From: Tupaia tana
Taxonomy: Eukaryota > Chordata > Mammalia > Scandentia > Tupaiidae
Direction: 5' to 3'
Assembly (NCBI GenBank): GCA_026018925.1
Contig: JAKSZU010000012.1
Coordinates: forward strand, 31,986,055 to 32,050,054
Length of the DNA stretch: 64,000 nt
This document shows, one piece after another, positions 46,540 to 57,998 of the stretch. The translations under genes were made by a program, and so were the position numbers. How positions within the stretch are numbered: position 1 is the first letter of the stretch; each line of letters starts with the position of its first letter. The notes under the pieces were generated by a model. That model was not told the DNA's origin and searched no databases. It was given only the letters and a program-made list of their open reading frames with translations.

Positions 46540-47235
46540 AATCTTATTAGTACACGGCAATCCGATTCTAGAACATGAATTGAGGCTTAACTTCAAGAAT
46601 TTGAAAGAAACACGCCATTCATCAGATTCGGATGTACAGATGTAATGTCGAAGCTAACAGAGATGGAAGAAAAGAGAGATAATGAACTGCTAAAGAGAAA
46701 GGAGAAAGAAGGAATCTATAATACAAGAAGTCAAAATCTCCCTTGAAAGTATGGCTCCGAGAAGTACTGGATACCATCAAACGTCCAAATATCCGGATAA
46801 TTATTCCAGAAGGTGAAGAGACCCATAAGGGCATTGGACTACAAAGGACCCCAAATAGAATCAACCCAAGAAGATCTTCTCCAAGACACATTATAGCCAG
46901 GTTTTTGATGCGAGCGAGGAGAGAATGGGAAAATATATTCAATTGTGTACCAGCACCAGACCAGATTCCTGTATCAAGAAAATTAAACACAGACACATGG
47001 AAATAAGAGTCCAAAAACTATGAAATTACCTGTTATAACTGATTTTCTTAGTAGTAATGAGTGCATTGAAAGTAGTTAGATTATGTAGGAAATTGTGTGA
47101 TCAATGCAACGTGGGTGGGAAGGGAATGTAGACACCGGAGGTGGTGTGAGAGGAGGGTGGGAAGGGACAGAGGGTCAGAAAGAGGGGTGGAAGTAATTTA
47201 GGAACTAGTAATGGAAAATTTTTTTGTAAAATTTT
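46540..47235 (+). mobile_element. HAL1-like LINE, internally deleted copy
   Basis: Plus-strand relative of the element at 40,259-42,414. The coiled-coil start is near 46,640. 46,743-47,006 reads LDTIKRPNIRIIIPEGEE, then QRTPNRINPRRSSPRHIIAR, then REWENIFN: three ORF1 blocks brought together by deletions. The 3' part (47,040-47,235) matches in reverse the 3' part of the other copy at about 40,400-40,530. It ends about 75 bases downstream of the first olfactory receptor stop codon. Confidence 0.75.
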
Positions 47236-47307
47236 GTTTCTGCAGTAAATTTCCACTCTTCTACTATTATCAGTGTTTATGAGAGAAGATCAAGTTGCCC
47301 CTTTGAA

Positions 47308-48273
47308 TCATGGCTTCCCAGTATTCTTTGACTCCTGGGGACATGCCATTTTGGTGATGGCTGCTTTGACATCCTTGTTCCTCAATGTGTAGATGAGAGG
47401 GTTGAGGACAGGTGTGAGAATGGCATGCGCCACATTGCCCATGATGTGGAAGTCCAAGGGCAGGTCAGCCTTGTAGGCCACGTAGGCTATGGCAATGGAT
47501 GAGTAGTAGGTGCCCACCACCAGGAGGTGGGAACTGCAGGTGGAAAAGGCTTTTGAGCGGCCTTCTTGGGAGCTGATGCGAAGCACTGAGGCCAGGATGT
47601 GGGCATAGGAGAGAAGGACCAGGAGGAGGGGCAGGAAGGACACCACCATGGCAATGCAGAAGCCCATGAACGTCTGGGGTGTAGTGTCAGAGCAGGAGGC
47701 CTGGACCACAGCCAAATGGTCACAGAAGCAGTGGTAGATGTGGGCAATGTTGTCAAATGCCATCTGGGAGGTCTGTAACACTGCTGGGATGGGCAGGAGG
47801 AGGGCAGTGAGCCAGGCACTGGCCGCCAGTGCAGCATTGGTCTGTGGGGTCATGTGGACAGGGTAGTGCAGTGGGCGGCAGATAGCCACATAGCGGTCAT
47901 AGGCCATGACCACCAGGATGAAGGCTTCGGAACAGGAGAAGCTGTGGAAGAGGTACATCTGCAGGAAACAGGCAGGGAAGCTAAGGAAGTGGTCCTCAAG
48001 CAAGAATAGAGACAGCATCTTGGGGACAGTGGTCGTAGTGAAAAGGATGTCCAGGGCTGAGAGGTTGATCAGGAAGAAGTACATGGGCTTGTGGAGGCTG
48101 GGCTCTGCCACCACAGCTACCAGGATTAGGGTGTTACCCATAAGGATGAGCAGGTAGAGGAGAAGAAAGACAAAGAAGATAGGAAAGAAGAAGGATTTTG
48201 GCAGAGAGGGGATGCCCATAAGGTAGAAGACGGCTGAGGAGTCTGACGATCCATTACAGGTTATGCTTTCCAT
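47308..48273 (-). CDS. Olfactory receptor, OR2AT family (paralogue of OR2AT4)
   Basis: Single-exon coding region for 321 residues of a seven-transmembrane odorant receptor, expected in the plasma membrane and signalling through G proteins. I chose the ATG at 48,271-48,273 because the protein then starts MESITCNGSS, aligning with OR2AT4. An upstream in-frame ATG (48,381) would add 36 residues with no family counterpart. Family marks are complete: N-glycosylation site NGS (7-9), MAYDRYVAIC at the end of TM3, SYAHIL in TM5, KAFSTCSSHL before TM6 and PVLNPLIYTLRN in TM7. Stop TGA is at 47,308-47,310. About 88% of residues match the second receptor in this window. Human has, as I recall, one intact OR2AT4 and OR2AT pseudogenes, so this may be an intact equivalent of one of those. 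A HAL1 relic lies just 3' of it. Confidence 0.93.
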   Translation of the reverse strand: MESITCNGSSDSSAVFYLMGIPSLPKSFFFPIFFVFLLLYLLILMGNTLILVAVVAEPSLHKPMYFFLINLSALDILFTTTTVPKMLSLFLLEDHFLSFPACFLQMYLFHSFSCSEAFILVVMAYDRYVAICRPLHYPVHMTPQTNAALAASAWLTALLLPIPAVLQTSQMAFDNIAHIYHCFCDHLAVVQASCSDTTPQTFMGFCIAMVVSFLPLLLVLLSYAHILASVLRISSQEGRSKAFSTCSSHLLVVGTYYSSIAIAYVAYKADLPLDFHIMGNVAHAILTPVLNPLIYTLRNKDVKAAITKMACPQESKNTGKP

Positions 48274-48772
48274 GGCCGTTACAGCTGGATCCTGAGGAGG
48301 TGGGTGGTATGAACATCCGAGAACCTGGCCCTCCTGGAAACCAGAACAACCAGAGATTCTGGAATGAGAATTACATAGCAATCACTGTATAATTAATATA
48401 ACCACATTTATCTAAAACCGACTCTAGGGGGTAGAAGATAGACTCTTATATTTTCAAATTCTTTATTCTATTTCAGAATTCCCTCTTTTCTTTTAAAGTC
48501 AATTATGGAAAGACTACCTACAATATTCAATCCACATGTTATCTTCTGGATGTATAATAGACTAATTGATGGGGCTAAAATTCCCACGGTAAAGAAAGAT
48601 GTTAAACAATGAATCACATGATTAGGTCATTGTAGTTATGGTAAGAGCTATGGAAGAGCTTCTCCTGGTGCTTTTTAATAGTCCTTTAAAGCAGGATATC
48701 TTAAAGCAGGTCCCTATGTTTCTTTCTCTTTTTGCATTGTTTTAAGTGTTCTTTAAAAAAAATGACAGCCTT

Positions 48773-48898
48773 AGGGGACGGCAGGTTTCGTGGTGGCTAG
48801 GGGTGCTGGAATATCACATGGCCAACCACGATTCGAGTCATGGACCTGGTGGCCTGCATTCTCACTTTCTCTCTTTCTCTCTCTCTCTGGTACAAATT
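48773..48898 (+). repeat. Short-form SINE, plus strand
   Basis: Head, CT-rich linker and 'ggtacaaattaaaattt' tail with no body. A 'aaaaatgacagccttagggg' type target precedes it. Confidence 0.7.
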
Positions 48899-48914
48899 AA
48901 AATTTACATATTTC

Positions 48915-49163
48915 GGGAACCAGCAGTTAGTGTAATGGCTATGTCGCTGGACTCCCACATAGTTTCACGTCCCGGACCCGGTGGCTTAAAACTCACGCCG
49001 GGTGCGTGTGCGTGCGTGCCCAAGATCCCAAGAGGAGAATGGAGGAGAAGGGATTGCGGCGTGACCATCCCCCCTGGGGGGTGATTTCTCACTTCCTGTC
49101 TCTATGTCTCTCTCTGTCTGGCGAGCGCACGCGCCCTATAGCGAAAAACCTCTCAAAAAAAAA
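48915..49163 (+). repeat. Young long-form SINE
   Basis: Head lacks about 14 bases around the B box ('cacatag-tttcacgtcccgg') but the body is near consensus. AATTTACATAT before it and AAATTACATAT after it are the target duplication. Confidence 0.85.
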
Positions 49164-49164
49164 T

Positions 49165-49216
<52 letters not shown>

Positions 49217-49240
49217 TATATGTACATATATATATTAAAC
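49164..49240. repeat. (TA)n microsatellite
   Basis: About 65 bases of nearly pure TA, followed by mixed 'catatatatatgtacat' units. It grew from the 3' target duplication of the preceding SINE. Confidence 0.9.
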
Positions 49241-49257
49241 AAATGAAACATGACAGC

Positions 49258-49519
49258 TTTGGGACCTACAGATGGCATAGTGGTTACATCACTGGACTCA
49301 TATGGCTGACCTCAGTTCAAGTCCCAGATCCAGTGGCTTCAAACTCATGCCGGCGCATTTGCATGTGTGCCCAAAGTCCCGAGAGGAGAATAGAGGAGAA
49401 AGGATTCCTGGGGGACGATTTCTTGCTTTCTGTCTCTCTGTCTCTCTCTGCCTCTCTGGCAAGTACACATGGCCTATAGGAAAAATCTCTCTGAAAAACA
49501 AAACAAAACAAAACAAAAA
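49258..49519 (+). repeat. Long-form SINE with (CAAAA)n tail
   Basis: Starts GGGACCTACAGATGGCATAG and ends at a CAAAA tail (49,497-49,519). The flanks GACAGCTTT and GGCAGCTTT are a near-perfect duplication. Confidence 0.85.
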
Positions 49520-52500
49520 ATGGCAGCTTTGCCACCATGTTGGTGAGGAGGGTTGGTTCCTCAGAGGTTAACAACTCCTACGTGCTGTCTTTCCGCCGTA
49601 CTTATTCACTAGGGAAAGGCTCCTTCCTCTGGTCTGCCTGGTACAGTGGTTCTGCGTGTCCATCTAAGTTGTGGAAGTTGTATACTCTATACCCTGTCCT
49701 TAGGCATGGAGTTCTTTTCATGTTACAACAAAGGAGGTGACACTGAAATGCCCTTGTGGGAAGAGTCACTCCTCACTGGGGTCCTGATAATGCCTTCTCC
49801 CACAGTGAGGCTGCAACAGAGACTCCAAGACTGTCTGTGTGCAATTCTATGCCCCTGCCTTCTTTGGTCCTGTCCAGTTACTGGATGCTCCCTGCCTAGC
49901 AGGCTTCCTTAGTTCTCGGTCAGCAGCATCATGGTGATCTGGGAAGGCCAAGGGGGCATTGATGATGGCAAAGATTTGAACATCTGATTACAGTGGTTAC
50001 TCCAAGGCAAGAACCCCGCCCAGAGGAATTGGAAGGGAATTTTCAACCCACAGACCTGGGGATTTTGAGCTGAAGGAAAGTATTGATTCACCCTCTTCTT
50101 CAGGCTTGTCCCTGGGACTAAGCCATGCCCGGGAGGTCCATGTTGACACTGGTATTATTGCTTCCTTAATCCTGATGATTCCAGAAGCAGTTTTCTCTTA
50201 TTTTCCTAGAGTTGCTTCTAATTTTCCATGCTAACAAAAAATTTTCATGAATAAAATCACCCATGTAAGAGCTGGAAAAAAAAAACATGTTTTATTTGAA
50301 GTCCAACTGATTCTCCTCTCATAGGCCAGAGACTGCACACAGAAAGGAAAGGGTTTTCCCAGGTGCTACAGCCAGCTGGCCACGCAGCCGGAAATACTGG
50401 GCCAGGTCTTCAATTCTCAGCCTAGGGCTTTCTTCTCGCCATGTTTCCTAGAGAATTCGGAAGCTCATTTCCAAAGGCAGACTATTAAGACAGGAATTTC
50501 TATTTCTCTTTTTGTATTTTCCATTTATAATATTGGACAAGACTAAATTTCAGCTTTTTTCTCTGAGTCTCACAGGGAGGAACTAGATTGGTGTCTGACA
50601 ATGTGAATGCTCCATTGAAATAATGTCGCAGGACCTGGCAAAAGAGTGATCCTGCTTTGTCTCAAATTAAGAGGACCCTTAACCAGAACCCATGCCAACA
50701 GATCAGGTGGCTGGGTTTCTCTCACACCCAAAGGCAGCAAATTGCATTGTCTTGGCTAGTGCTGACCTCAGGGAGGTAGTCATGGCCCGACTGTATACAG
50801 GTTAGGCTGAGTTGTTCAAGGCACAGAGACTCAGAGGGGCAAAGCCAAAGGGCCTCTAAGAGACCATCAATCTCAGCTGCACTCACTCTTCCTTCACTGC
50901 CTATTGCTTGCAGATGGGACATGGATGCTGAGACCCCAGTGAGCAAGTGGCATGTAACATTGTGCTGGACTGTCCTCTGGGAAGACCAGACATGTGCATT
51001 AGTCACCAACCAGCAGGGGCACCAAAGCACTTTCCAAAATCATTTAACATTTGATATTCCAGAGAACCACCCAACTCATCATTTTTGGAAATATTGGAAT
51101 ATTGGAATTTGGCCGGACTTCCTTACTTCTTTATGGAGGAGCACTGTTGCTTCATTTTGAATTATGTGCTGCTTGTACTAATGCAGCTCTGTGCTTAGGG
51201 CAGAAAGGACACTTTTCCAGGCCAGAGAACTTGTCCCAGTGGGTCTGCCTCAGCAGGATTGTCTATAAGCCAGTTGCAGTGCCCAGAGAGGGAGAGAGGA
51301 GGACAGAAAACCAACCAACTGTCCAACTGCATTTTACGTATATCATCTATCATCAGACAGCCCTGCCAGGGAATCGATATGCCTCCAATCAATCTGAACT
51401 GGAGGATCAGAGAAGGGCAGCATGAGTGAGGGGTGAGGGCAGAGGCTGCTCTGGAGTCTGCCTGCTACAAAGCACTGAGCCCCACTTGGTGCCCAAGAGT
51501 CCTGGCTTCTGGAGCTCTGCCTTTTGCTTGCTGCGACTTTGGGGCTCTGAGTTTGAGTTTTCTCTACCTCATTGAGTGGTTAGAAGTTACCCCCTCTGAG
51601 GAGTTTCCAATTCAATGAGCAACTTTAAAAAATCTGTGTTGGCAGAATGGAGGGGGAGGTTTCAGAGATAGCTGTCATATGGGCCACGCTCCTAGGGAGA
51701 GGGTGAGAGTTCTCCCATTTAGCGAGCACCTGCCTCAGAGCCAGGTTATCTTTATCGAGGTTAAGCAGTGTGGACTTTGTAATCAGAAAGGACAGGGTGG
51801 CAACTTCTGCTCCAACCGCCAGCTATGTGACTTTAAGCGAGTCATTTTCCCGTCTTTGAACCTTTTCTCCCCTCCTATGTGACCTCATGGAAGTTTCTTT
51901 ATGGAGCAAATGCTTAGACAATGCTTACCAACATTTAACATGGAAACATTCAACACTAGCTTGCTAGTGTTTCCAGTGGCTCCTGTATCAACAGCCTGGT
52001 CTTCCTGTGGGAAGACCTTGGCCAAAATAACTTAAATTCCATCTGGTATTGCACCTCTTTGCCCAGGCCTGTCAGGAAATCTGCTCCAAGGCCCCACAGC
52101 CCACACAAGCACCTGGATCCTGGGCACCTGCCTCCATGCTCACACAACTCATCTTCGTGATCTTTACCAAGTTTTGTAGTCCCTGGCTCCCTGTCCCTGG
52201 CTCCCCATCTCAGCCTTCTCTGTCTATCTCTGGGCTCCCATCCCCAGCAACATTCACCTGCTGAGACTTGTCCACACTGGTGTCTTCTCTACAAGAGCCC
52301 TTGGTGGAGATAATAGGCCGGGGCTGAGTCATGGCCCATTAAGCCCTCAGAACCCTCCTTAGAGGCAGACCTTCTGGGGTTCTTACCCTCAGGATGGCTC
52401 TCCCGGGGGGTACCATATCCACATCCCTCAGGATCAATCAGCTCCCTGGGATCTTTTAGAGCATGGATGTGACGGGGTTGAATTTGTCCCTGGGCTTTGC

Positions 52501-52584
52501 CAATAATGAGAAAATCTTTGCTAACAGTCCCCAAGGGCCCAGCAATGTACACCAACAGTGTAGCCTTCATTTTCATTATTCTAT
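49520..52584. other. Upstream flank of the first OR, SINE-free duplicated block
   Basis: No young repeats. Short colinear matches to 60,800-63,700 occur, for example 'caaagcactgagcccc' at 51,468 and 63,640, and 'cccacaga-ctggggattttgagctga' near 50,048 versus 60,946. This is the diverged upstream part of the OR2AT duplication. A MIR relic lies at about 51,735-51,880. Confidence 0.55.
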
Positions 52585-52765
52585 CTGATCCTAACAATAG
52601 CGCTGTAGATAAGATATAACAGCAGGATATACGGGAAGTTGAAGAGAAGTAAAATGAGGTCCAGGAAGTGAACCAACTTGCCTATTTTAACACTGGTGTT
52701 TAGAGGGAGAGGTGGAATTCAGAGCCAGGGCTCTGTTTCCTACTAGAGCTTTGACCACTACCAGA
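52585..52765 (-). repeat. MIR relic
   Basis: Minus-strand MIR-like text ('gtaaaatgaggtccagg', 'ttcagagccagggctctg'). Confidence 0.5.
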
Positions 52766-52796
52766 GGATGGCACAGGGGTTAAAGGAATGAAGTAT

Positions 52797-53074
52797 TGGG
52801 GACCAGCAGTTAGCGTAATGGCTATGTCGCTGGACTCCCACATAGTGGACTGCGGTTTGAGTCCTGGACCCGGTAGCTTAAACTCACGCCGGGTGCGTGT
52901 GCGTGCGTGCCCAAGATCCCAGGAGGAGAATGGAGGAGAAGGGATTGCGGCATGGCCATCCCCCCTGGGGGTGATTTCTCGCTTTCTATCTCTCTGTCTC
53001 TCTCTGTCTGTCTGGCGAGCGCATGCACCCTATAGCAAAAACCTCTCCAAAAAAAGAAAAAAAAGATTGTAAAA
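52797..53074 (+). repeat. Young long-form SINE with perfect 15-bp duplication
   Basis: Near-consensus copy. AAAGGAATGAAGTAT is repeated exactly at 52,782-52,796 and 53,075-53,089, which gives clear borders. The A tail is broken by G and by 'gattgt'. Confidence 0.93.
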
Positions 53075-53089
53075 AAAGGAATGAAGTAT

Positions 53090-53589
53090 GGAGCTGTTAA
53101 ATATAAAAATCCTACTGTATTGGTTTGTTGGTTTTCCATTAACATTTACCTTTGTGCCTAGTACTAATACGCACTCCAGAGAGGTCTTTGGGTTCCAGAA
53201 ATACCTTTCCTTCTTCCCATTACACAGGGGACACAATAGGTTTTTTTCTTTCTAATCAGATATGAGTTATACTCTTCTTTGCTTATAATTCAGTGGGGTG
53301 GGAAGCCCCAAAGTTCTAATCTAGCTTCCAATTCAATGATTATTCCATTCCTGGTAGATGTAGTCCACTTTTAGGAATGAAAATGCTTAAGCCAGCTGAA
53401 TCCAAAGTTGAGGAGGAGGAAGTATTAGGTCCTTAGAGGTAGCAAGAGGAGGCATTTCTACTTCTTACCGTGGTTCTGAGACCTATATTCTGGCCAGACA
53501 GGAAACTGCTATTGCATGCTGGTTAGTAGTGTGTATTTCAACTCACAAGGCAGCACCCAAGCTCCACAAGATAGTCAACACCCAAAAAT
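53090..53589. other. Intergenic sequence
   Basis: No gene recognised. It may include the outer part of the ERVL relic that follows. Confidence 0.4.
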
Positions 53590-54860
53590 GAGTCTTCAAT
53601 AGATTATTCCTCTATTCTGCCAGGCCACCTGCTTCTGAGTGATGGGGTACATGGTAAGGTCAGGGAATCCAATGGGCATGAGACATACTGCTTTATTTTT
53701 TTTACTATAAATGGGTTCCTCTGTCACAAGCAAGGCCATATGGGATATCATGGTGGTTAAGGCTTTTATTAAGTTCATAGAAGTTGATACTGTCAGAAAC
53801 ATTGTGAGCAGGACAGGCAATTAAGATCCACAATAGGTATCTATTCCAATAAAGACAAATCGCCCAATGATGAAAGGGATCTAGTGCAATGAACCTGCCA
53901 CCATAACTGGCCGGATTCCCTGGACAATGGTTTATAGCAGGGGCATGGACTCAGTCTTGGTCTTTGCTGCTGCTCATGCCATAGTGAATCCATGCACATC
54001 CCCCAATGAACCCATACACAACCTCCATCTGTGGCACTGTGGTCTTTTATTCTTTTCATGAACTGAGCAAACACTGGATGACAGGGGCAGAGTGTGGTTG
54101 ATATCCATGGGATAGATCATCTTCTCTACCTGATTTTGCTCACTCTTGCTAATTCAGGAGACTTTTCTCTACCATACATACCTTTTGGTAAATGGTCACA
54201 TGAGACACAAATATCTTCATGATTTGTGCCCATTCTAAGAGGTCTATCACCTTAACTCTTCTCAGACATCTTCTTCACTCATTCTTTTCTCTCTCTCTCT
54301 CTCTTTTTTTAAAGAATTATTATTTTATCTGTTGTTAGTATTGTTATTTTAAAACTTGACCAGAGAGAGAAAGGGAAAGTGAGAAAGGAAGCTGCCAAGT
54401 CCAGGACCTGAACTGAGGTCGGCCATGTAGGAGTCCAACCCCTAAACCACCATGCTACCCTCTGGTCCCTCCTTGTACTTTTAAAGTTCCTGAGTAACTG
54501 AGAAAAATCATTAGCCAAGGTCCATAAACTGGTATAGACCAATACATCCTTCCATCTCACGTTCCAGGTAAGATGAACTTACCAGGTGGAAAACCAGATG
54601 TGCTGCCAGAGGTCTGCCTATTGACAGCATTTGTCCTGTTAGCGATCCTCCAGGGCCCTCTTAATGGGGTTGTAACACAACAGTAGTTTACTTTTGGGTG
54701 GTCTCAGCATATTTTGAAATATTTGTAAGCCAGATCTGAATTGTTTTTTTTCCCAAGGGAATTGATTACAGGGAGTTTCCCATAAATCATATTTTAGAGT
54801 TGCTGGAAGGTATCAATGCAACAAGACTGTGTATCATGTGAGACTGAGTCACCTATTCAT
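53590..54860 (-). mobile_element. ERVL endogenous retrovirus pol relic
   Basis: The minus strand resembles the 3' half of the pol gene (RNase H and integrase part) of class III ERVL elements. This is recognised at the nucleotide level by 'ccaggccacctgcttctgag', 'gggtacatggtaaggtcag', 'cacatgagacacaaatatct' and related blocks in the expected order. It is heavily decayed, with stops, gaps and a SINE at 54,303-54,470. No open retroviral gene and no adjoining LTR is seen. Confidence 0.75.
54303..54470 (-). repeat. Short-form SINE inside the ERVL relic
   Basis: T run at 54,303-54,309, 'aagaattattattttatctg' tail, GA-rich linker and head ending 'ctaccctctggtccct'. Confidence 0.75.
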
Positions 54861-54969
54861 GCAACTTACTTGTGCCTTCAGGACATGCCCGAGCCTCATA
54901 TGATAGCATTTATTACTTCCATTTGATGATAGGATATTTATGTACAAATTAATACCCAGTTAAAAAAGG

Positions 54970-55260
54970 ACAACTTGGGACCTATATTCATTTTGTCTCT
55001 CTGCGTGTGCTGAGTATCAAATTGGATTAAAACAATCAAGACTCAATGATATGTGATTTACAAGAAATCTCTTTAAATTTGAAGACATGGGTGAAAAGTA
55101 AAAAGAAGAAAAAGATAGACTATGCAAATACTAATCAAAAGAAAGCTGAAATAGTTATATTAATATCAGAAAAAGTAGATTCCAAAATACAGGAAATTAC
55201 TAAAGATAAAGAAGAACATGACATAAAGGGGCCAATCTAGGAAGATACAACAATCCTTAA
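54970..55260 (+). mobile_element. L1 ORF2 fragment
   Basis: Frame 55,046-55,240 reads DYANTNQKKAEIVILISEKV and the DKEEHDIKGPI segment, similar to the endonuclease part of L1 ORF2. It is short and degenerate. Confidence 0.65.
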
Positions 55261-55539
55261 TACGTCTATTTCTAACAACAGAGCTTCAAAGTATGTGAGG
55301 TAGAAAATGGTAGAATCGAAGGGAGAAATGGACCAATCCACTATTACACAATAGTTAGAGACCTCGCTATCCCCCTGCTGTCGTTTGCCCATTGATATAA
55401 CGTGGTAAGAAGGATTCATCACCTCTGCAAGTAATCTTCCCCCAGAGCTGTCCTCGAGGAAATCCCAAATCAAGGAATATTCTACAAAATACCTATTACT
55501 TCTTTAAAAATAAAGTTTCAATAAACTTTACTTTTAGAG

Positions 55540-55985
55540 CAATTTAGGTTCTCAGCAGAATCGAGTGGGAAGTATAGGGAGTTTTCGTGTCCTCACACAG
55601 GTATCCCATCCCCACTGTCTCCACCTGCAGCAGTGTGGTACGTTTGTCACAACTGAACCTACACAGACACATCATTATCACCCAACACCCATAGTTTATA
55701 TTAGGGTCCACTCAGCATTGTAAATCCTATGGGTTTTGACAGATATATAATGACACGTATGTATTCACCATCACATACAGAATACACACAGGATCATATA
55801 GAATAGTTTCACTTCCCTGCAAACCTTCTGTGTCCTATTCATCCCTCCCTCCTCCTAATCCCTGGCAGTCACTGTTCTTTGTACCTGCTGTATAGTTTGG
55901 CCTTTTCCAGATGTCATAGACTTAGAATCATACACTGTGAAGCCTTTTCTGACTGGCTGCTTCCACTTAGTAATATGCACTTAAA
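55540..55985 (+). mobile_element. L1M-type LINE fragment
   Basis: Typical old-L1 text: 'taaatcctatgggttttgac', 'catatagaatagtttcactt', 'ctggcagtcactgttctttg', 'ttggccttttccagatgtca' and 'cttagtaatatgcactta'. Confidence 0.7.
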
Positions 55986-56424
55986 TGTACTGTTCTTCAA
56001 AAGCATCAGGGTTCTGAAAGAAAGGGAACGATCGAGACTGTCTGGCAACTAAGGAGATATGATAATTAACTACAATGGGGTACCCTGGTTTGGATGCTGG
56101 AATTTGCAAAAAGACTTTAGTGGGAAAACTGGTGATGTGTGAGTGAAGTCTGCAGTTTAATAAATAGCATTTTACCAATGTTGATTTCTTACTTTTGATA
56201 AATACTATAGTTATGATTATAAGGAACTCTCTTACCGTCTTTGAAACTTTTTATAATATAAGTCACATAGAAATAAATGTCAAAGATGGCTTTGGTTGTG
56301 GAAATATGTGGTTTTTATGTAATCTGTACTAAGGAAGTAAAACTGTAATAGAGTTTTAAAAAACAAATAAGTTTAACCTCAATACAGTTTAAGATATGAG
56401 TTTTAGGACCCTTATATTCCTCTC
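55986..56424. other. AT-rich unique sequence
   Basis: Nothing recognised. Confidence 0.4.
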
Positions 56425-56436
56425 AAGATGGATGGT

Positions 56437-56712
56437 CAGGGACCAGCAGTTAGCGTAATGGCTATGTTGCTGGACTCCCACATAGTCGACCGCGGTTCAA
56501 GTCCCGGACCCAGTGGCTTAAACTCACGCCGGCACGTGTGTGTGCATGCCTAAGATCCCGAGAGGAGAATGGAGGAGAAGGGATTGCGGCGTGGCCATCC
56601 CCCCAGGGGGTGATTTCTCGCTTACTGTCTCTCTGTCTCTCTCTCTGTCTGTCTGGCAAGTGCACGCACCCTATAGCAAAAAAAAACCTCTCCAAAAAAA
56701 GAAAAAAAAAAA
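56437..56712 (+). repeat. Young long-form SINE with target duplication
   Basis: Near-consensus head (TAGCGTAATGG A box) and body. AAGATGGATGGT at 56,425-56,436 and 56,713-56,724 flanks it. Confidence 0.92.
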
Positions 56713-56724
56713 AAGATGGATGGT

Positions 56725-56972
56725 GAGGGCCAGTCTGTGGCATGATGTTTGAGGGGGCTAGATTCCACATGGCTGACTGAATAGTTCAAGTCTGTGACCT
56801 GGTGGCTTGAAAACCATGCTAGACACTTCTCTATCCATGCCCCAAAACCCAAAAGCCCGGAGAAATGGAGATCTACAGTGTGACTCTTTTCCATTAGGAG
56901 TGCTTCATCACTTTCTCTCTCTCTGTCTCTCCAATGAGTGCTAGCACCCTCTGGCAAATTTTAAAAAAAAGC
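56725..56972 (+). repeat. Old-type SINE
   Basis: Begins 'gagggccagtctgtggcatg' directly after the young copy's duplication and ends 'ctctggcaaattttaaaaaa'. Confidence 0.75.
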
Positions 56973-57429
56973 TATACAGTCAGAGCATGGTTTAAAAGTC
57001 ACTAATAGTAATTTCCTGCATGACCATTTCACTAACTTGAGAAACAGCCAGGGTCAGGTGTTACTGTTTATTTTAAATTTGGAGAATTGTGAGTTTTTTT
57101 TTCCTTTTTGATTTATTTTAATTTTATAAACAATTTGCATACATCTAAAGTCAGAAGGTACATTTAAGTTTATCTTGTTCCCATTCTTGTCCCTTCTACT
57201 CTATTCCCTCCCTCTCCTTAAATCATCTTTATTAGTTCATAAAAGCTATTTTTTCTAACTTTTTCTATAAATTTTAGGCAAATATCTCTTTTATTTCAAA
57301 AACACTGTCTTGCAGCTTACATTTTTCACCTAATGACACATCATACTGACGACACCAGGCCAGTACATAGAGATCTTCCTCATTTCCTTTTTGTACTGTG
57401 TTGTACATTTTTATAGTTTATTCAATCAG

Positions 57430-57698
57430 TCTTTTTTTTTTAATTTTGTAGAGAGGTTTTTGCTATAGGATGCATGCGCTCACTGGAGAGACAGAGAAAC
57501 AGAGAGACAGAAATCGATAAATCACCCACCAGAGAGCATGGCCACACTACAATCCCTTCTCCTCCGATTTCCTCTGGGGATTCTGGGCATGCACACACAT
57601 GCGCCTGGCGTGAGTTTTAAGCTGCTGGATCCAGGACTTGAACCGCAGTCGACTATGTGTGAGTTCAGTGACATAACCATTATGCCATCTGCTGATCC
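57430..57698 (-). repeat. tRNA-derived SINE, long form
   Basis: 'tagagaggtttttgctatag' 3' end, body and head ending 'catctgctgatccc'. Confidence 0.8.
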
Positions 57699-57709
57699 CT
57701 CCAGTTCTC

Positions 57710-57985
57710 TACTCTCAAAAGTTTATTTCTTTTCGTTTGTTTGCTACTAGGACATGAGCACTTGGCTGAGGAGAGACAGAGAAAAGTAAAGTGAGAAAGC
57801 ACCCCCCGGGGAGATGGCCATGCTGCAATCCCTTCTCCTCCATCCTCCTCTTGGATTTTGGGCAAAAATGCACATGCACCAAGCATCCTCCTCTTTTTTT
57901 TCAAACCACCAGGTCTAGGACTTGCAGCATACCATCAGCCATGTGGGATTCAGCTTCCTTGACCACTGCATCACTGACTGGCCTC
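57710..57985 (-). repeat. tRNA-derived SINE, old long form
   Basis: AAAAGTTTATTT occurs just before and just after, as a target duplication. Head ends 'tcactgactggcc'. Confidence 0.75.
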
Positions 57986-57998
57986 AAAAAAGTTTATT

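Noticed and set aside
48274-48381. 36-residue N-terminal extension of the first OR
   Set aside because: It has no counterpart in olfactory receptors and runs through probable splice acceptor sequence. The Met at 48,273 aligns with OR2AT4.
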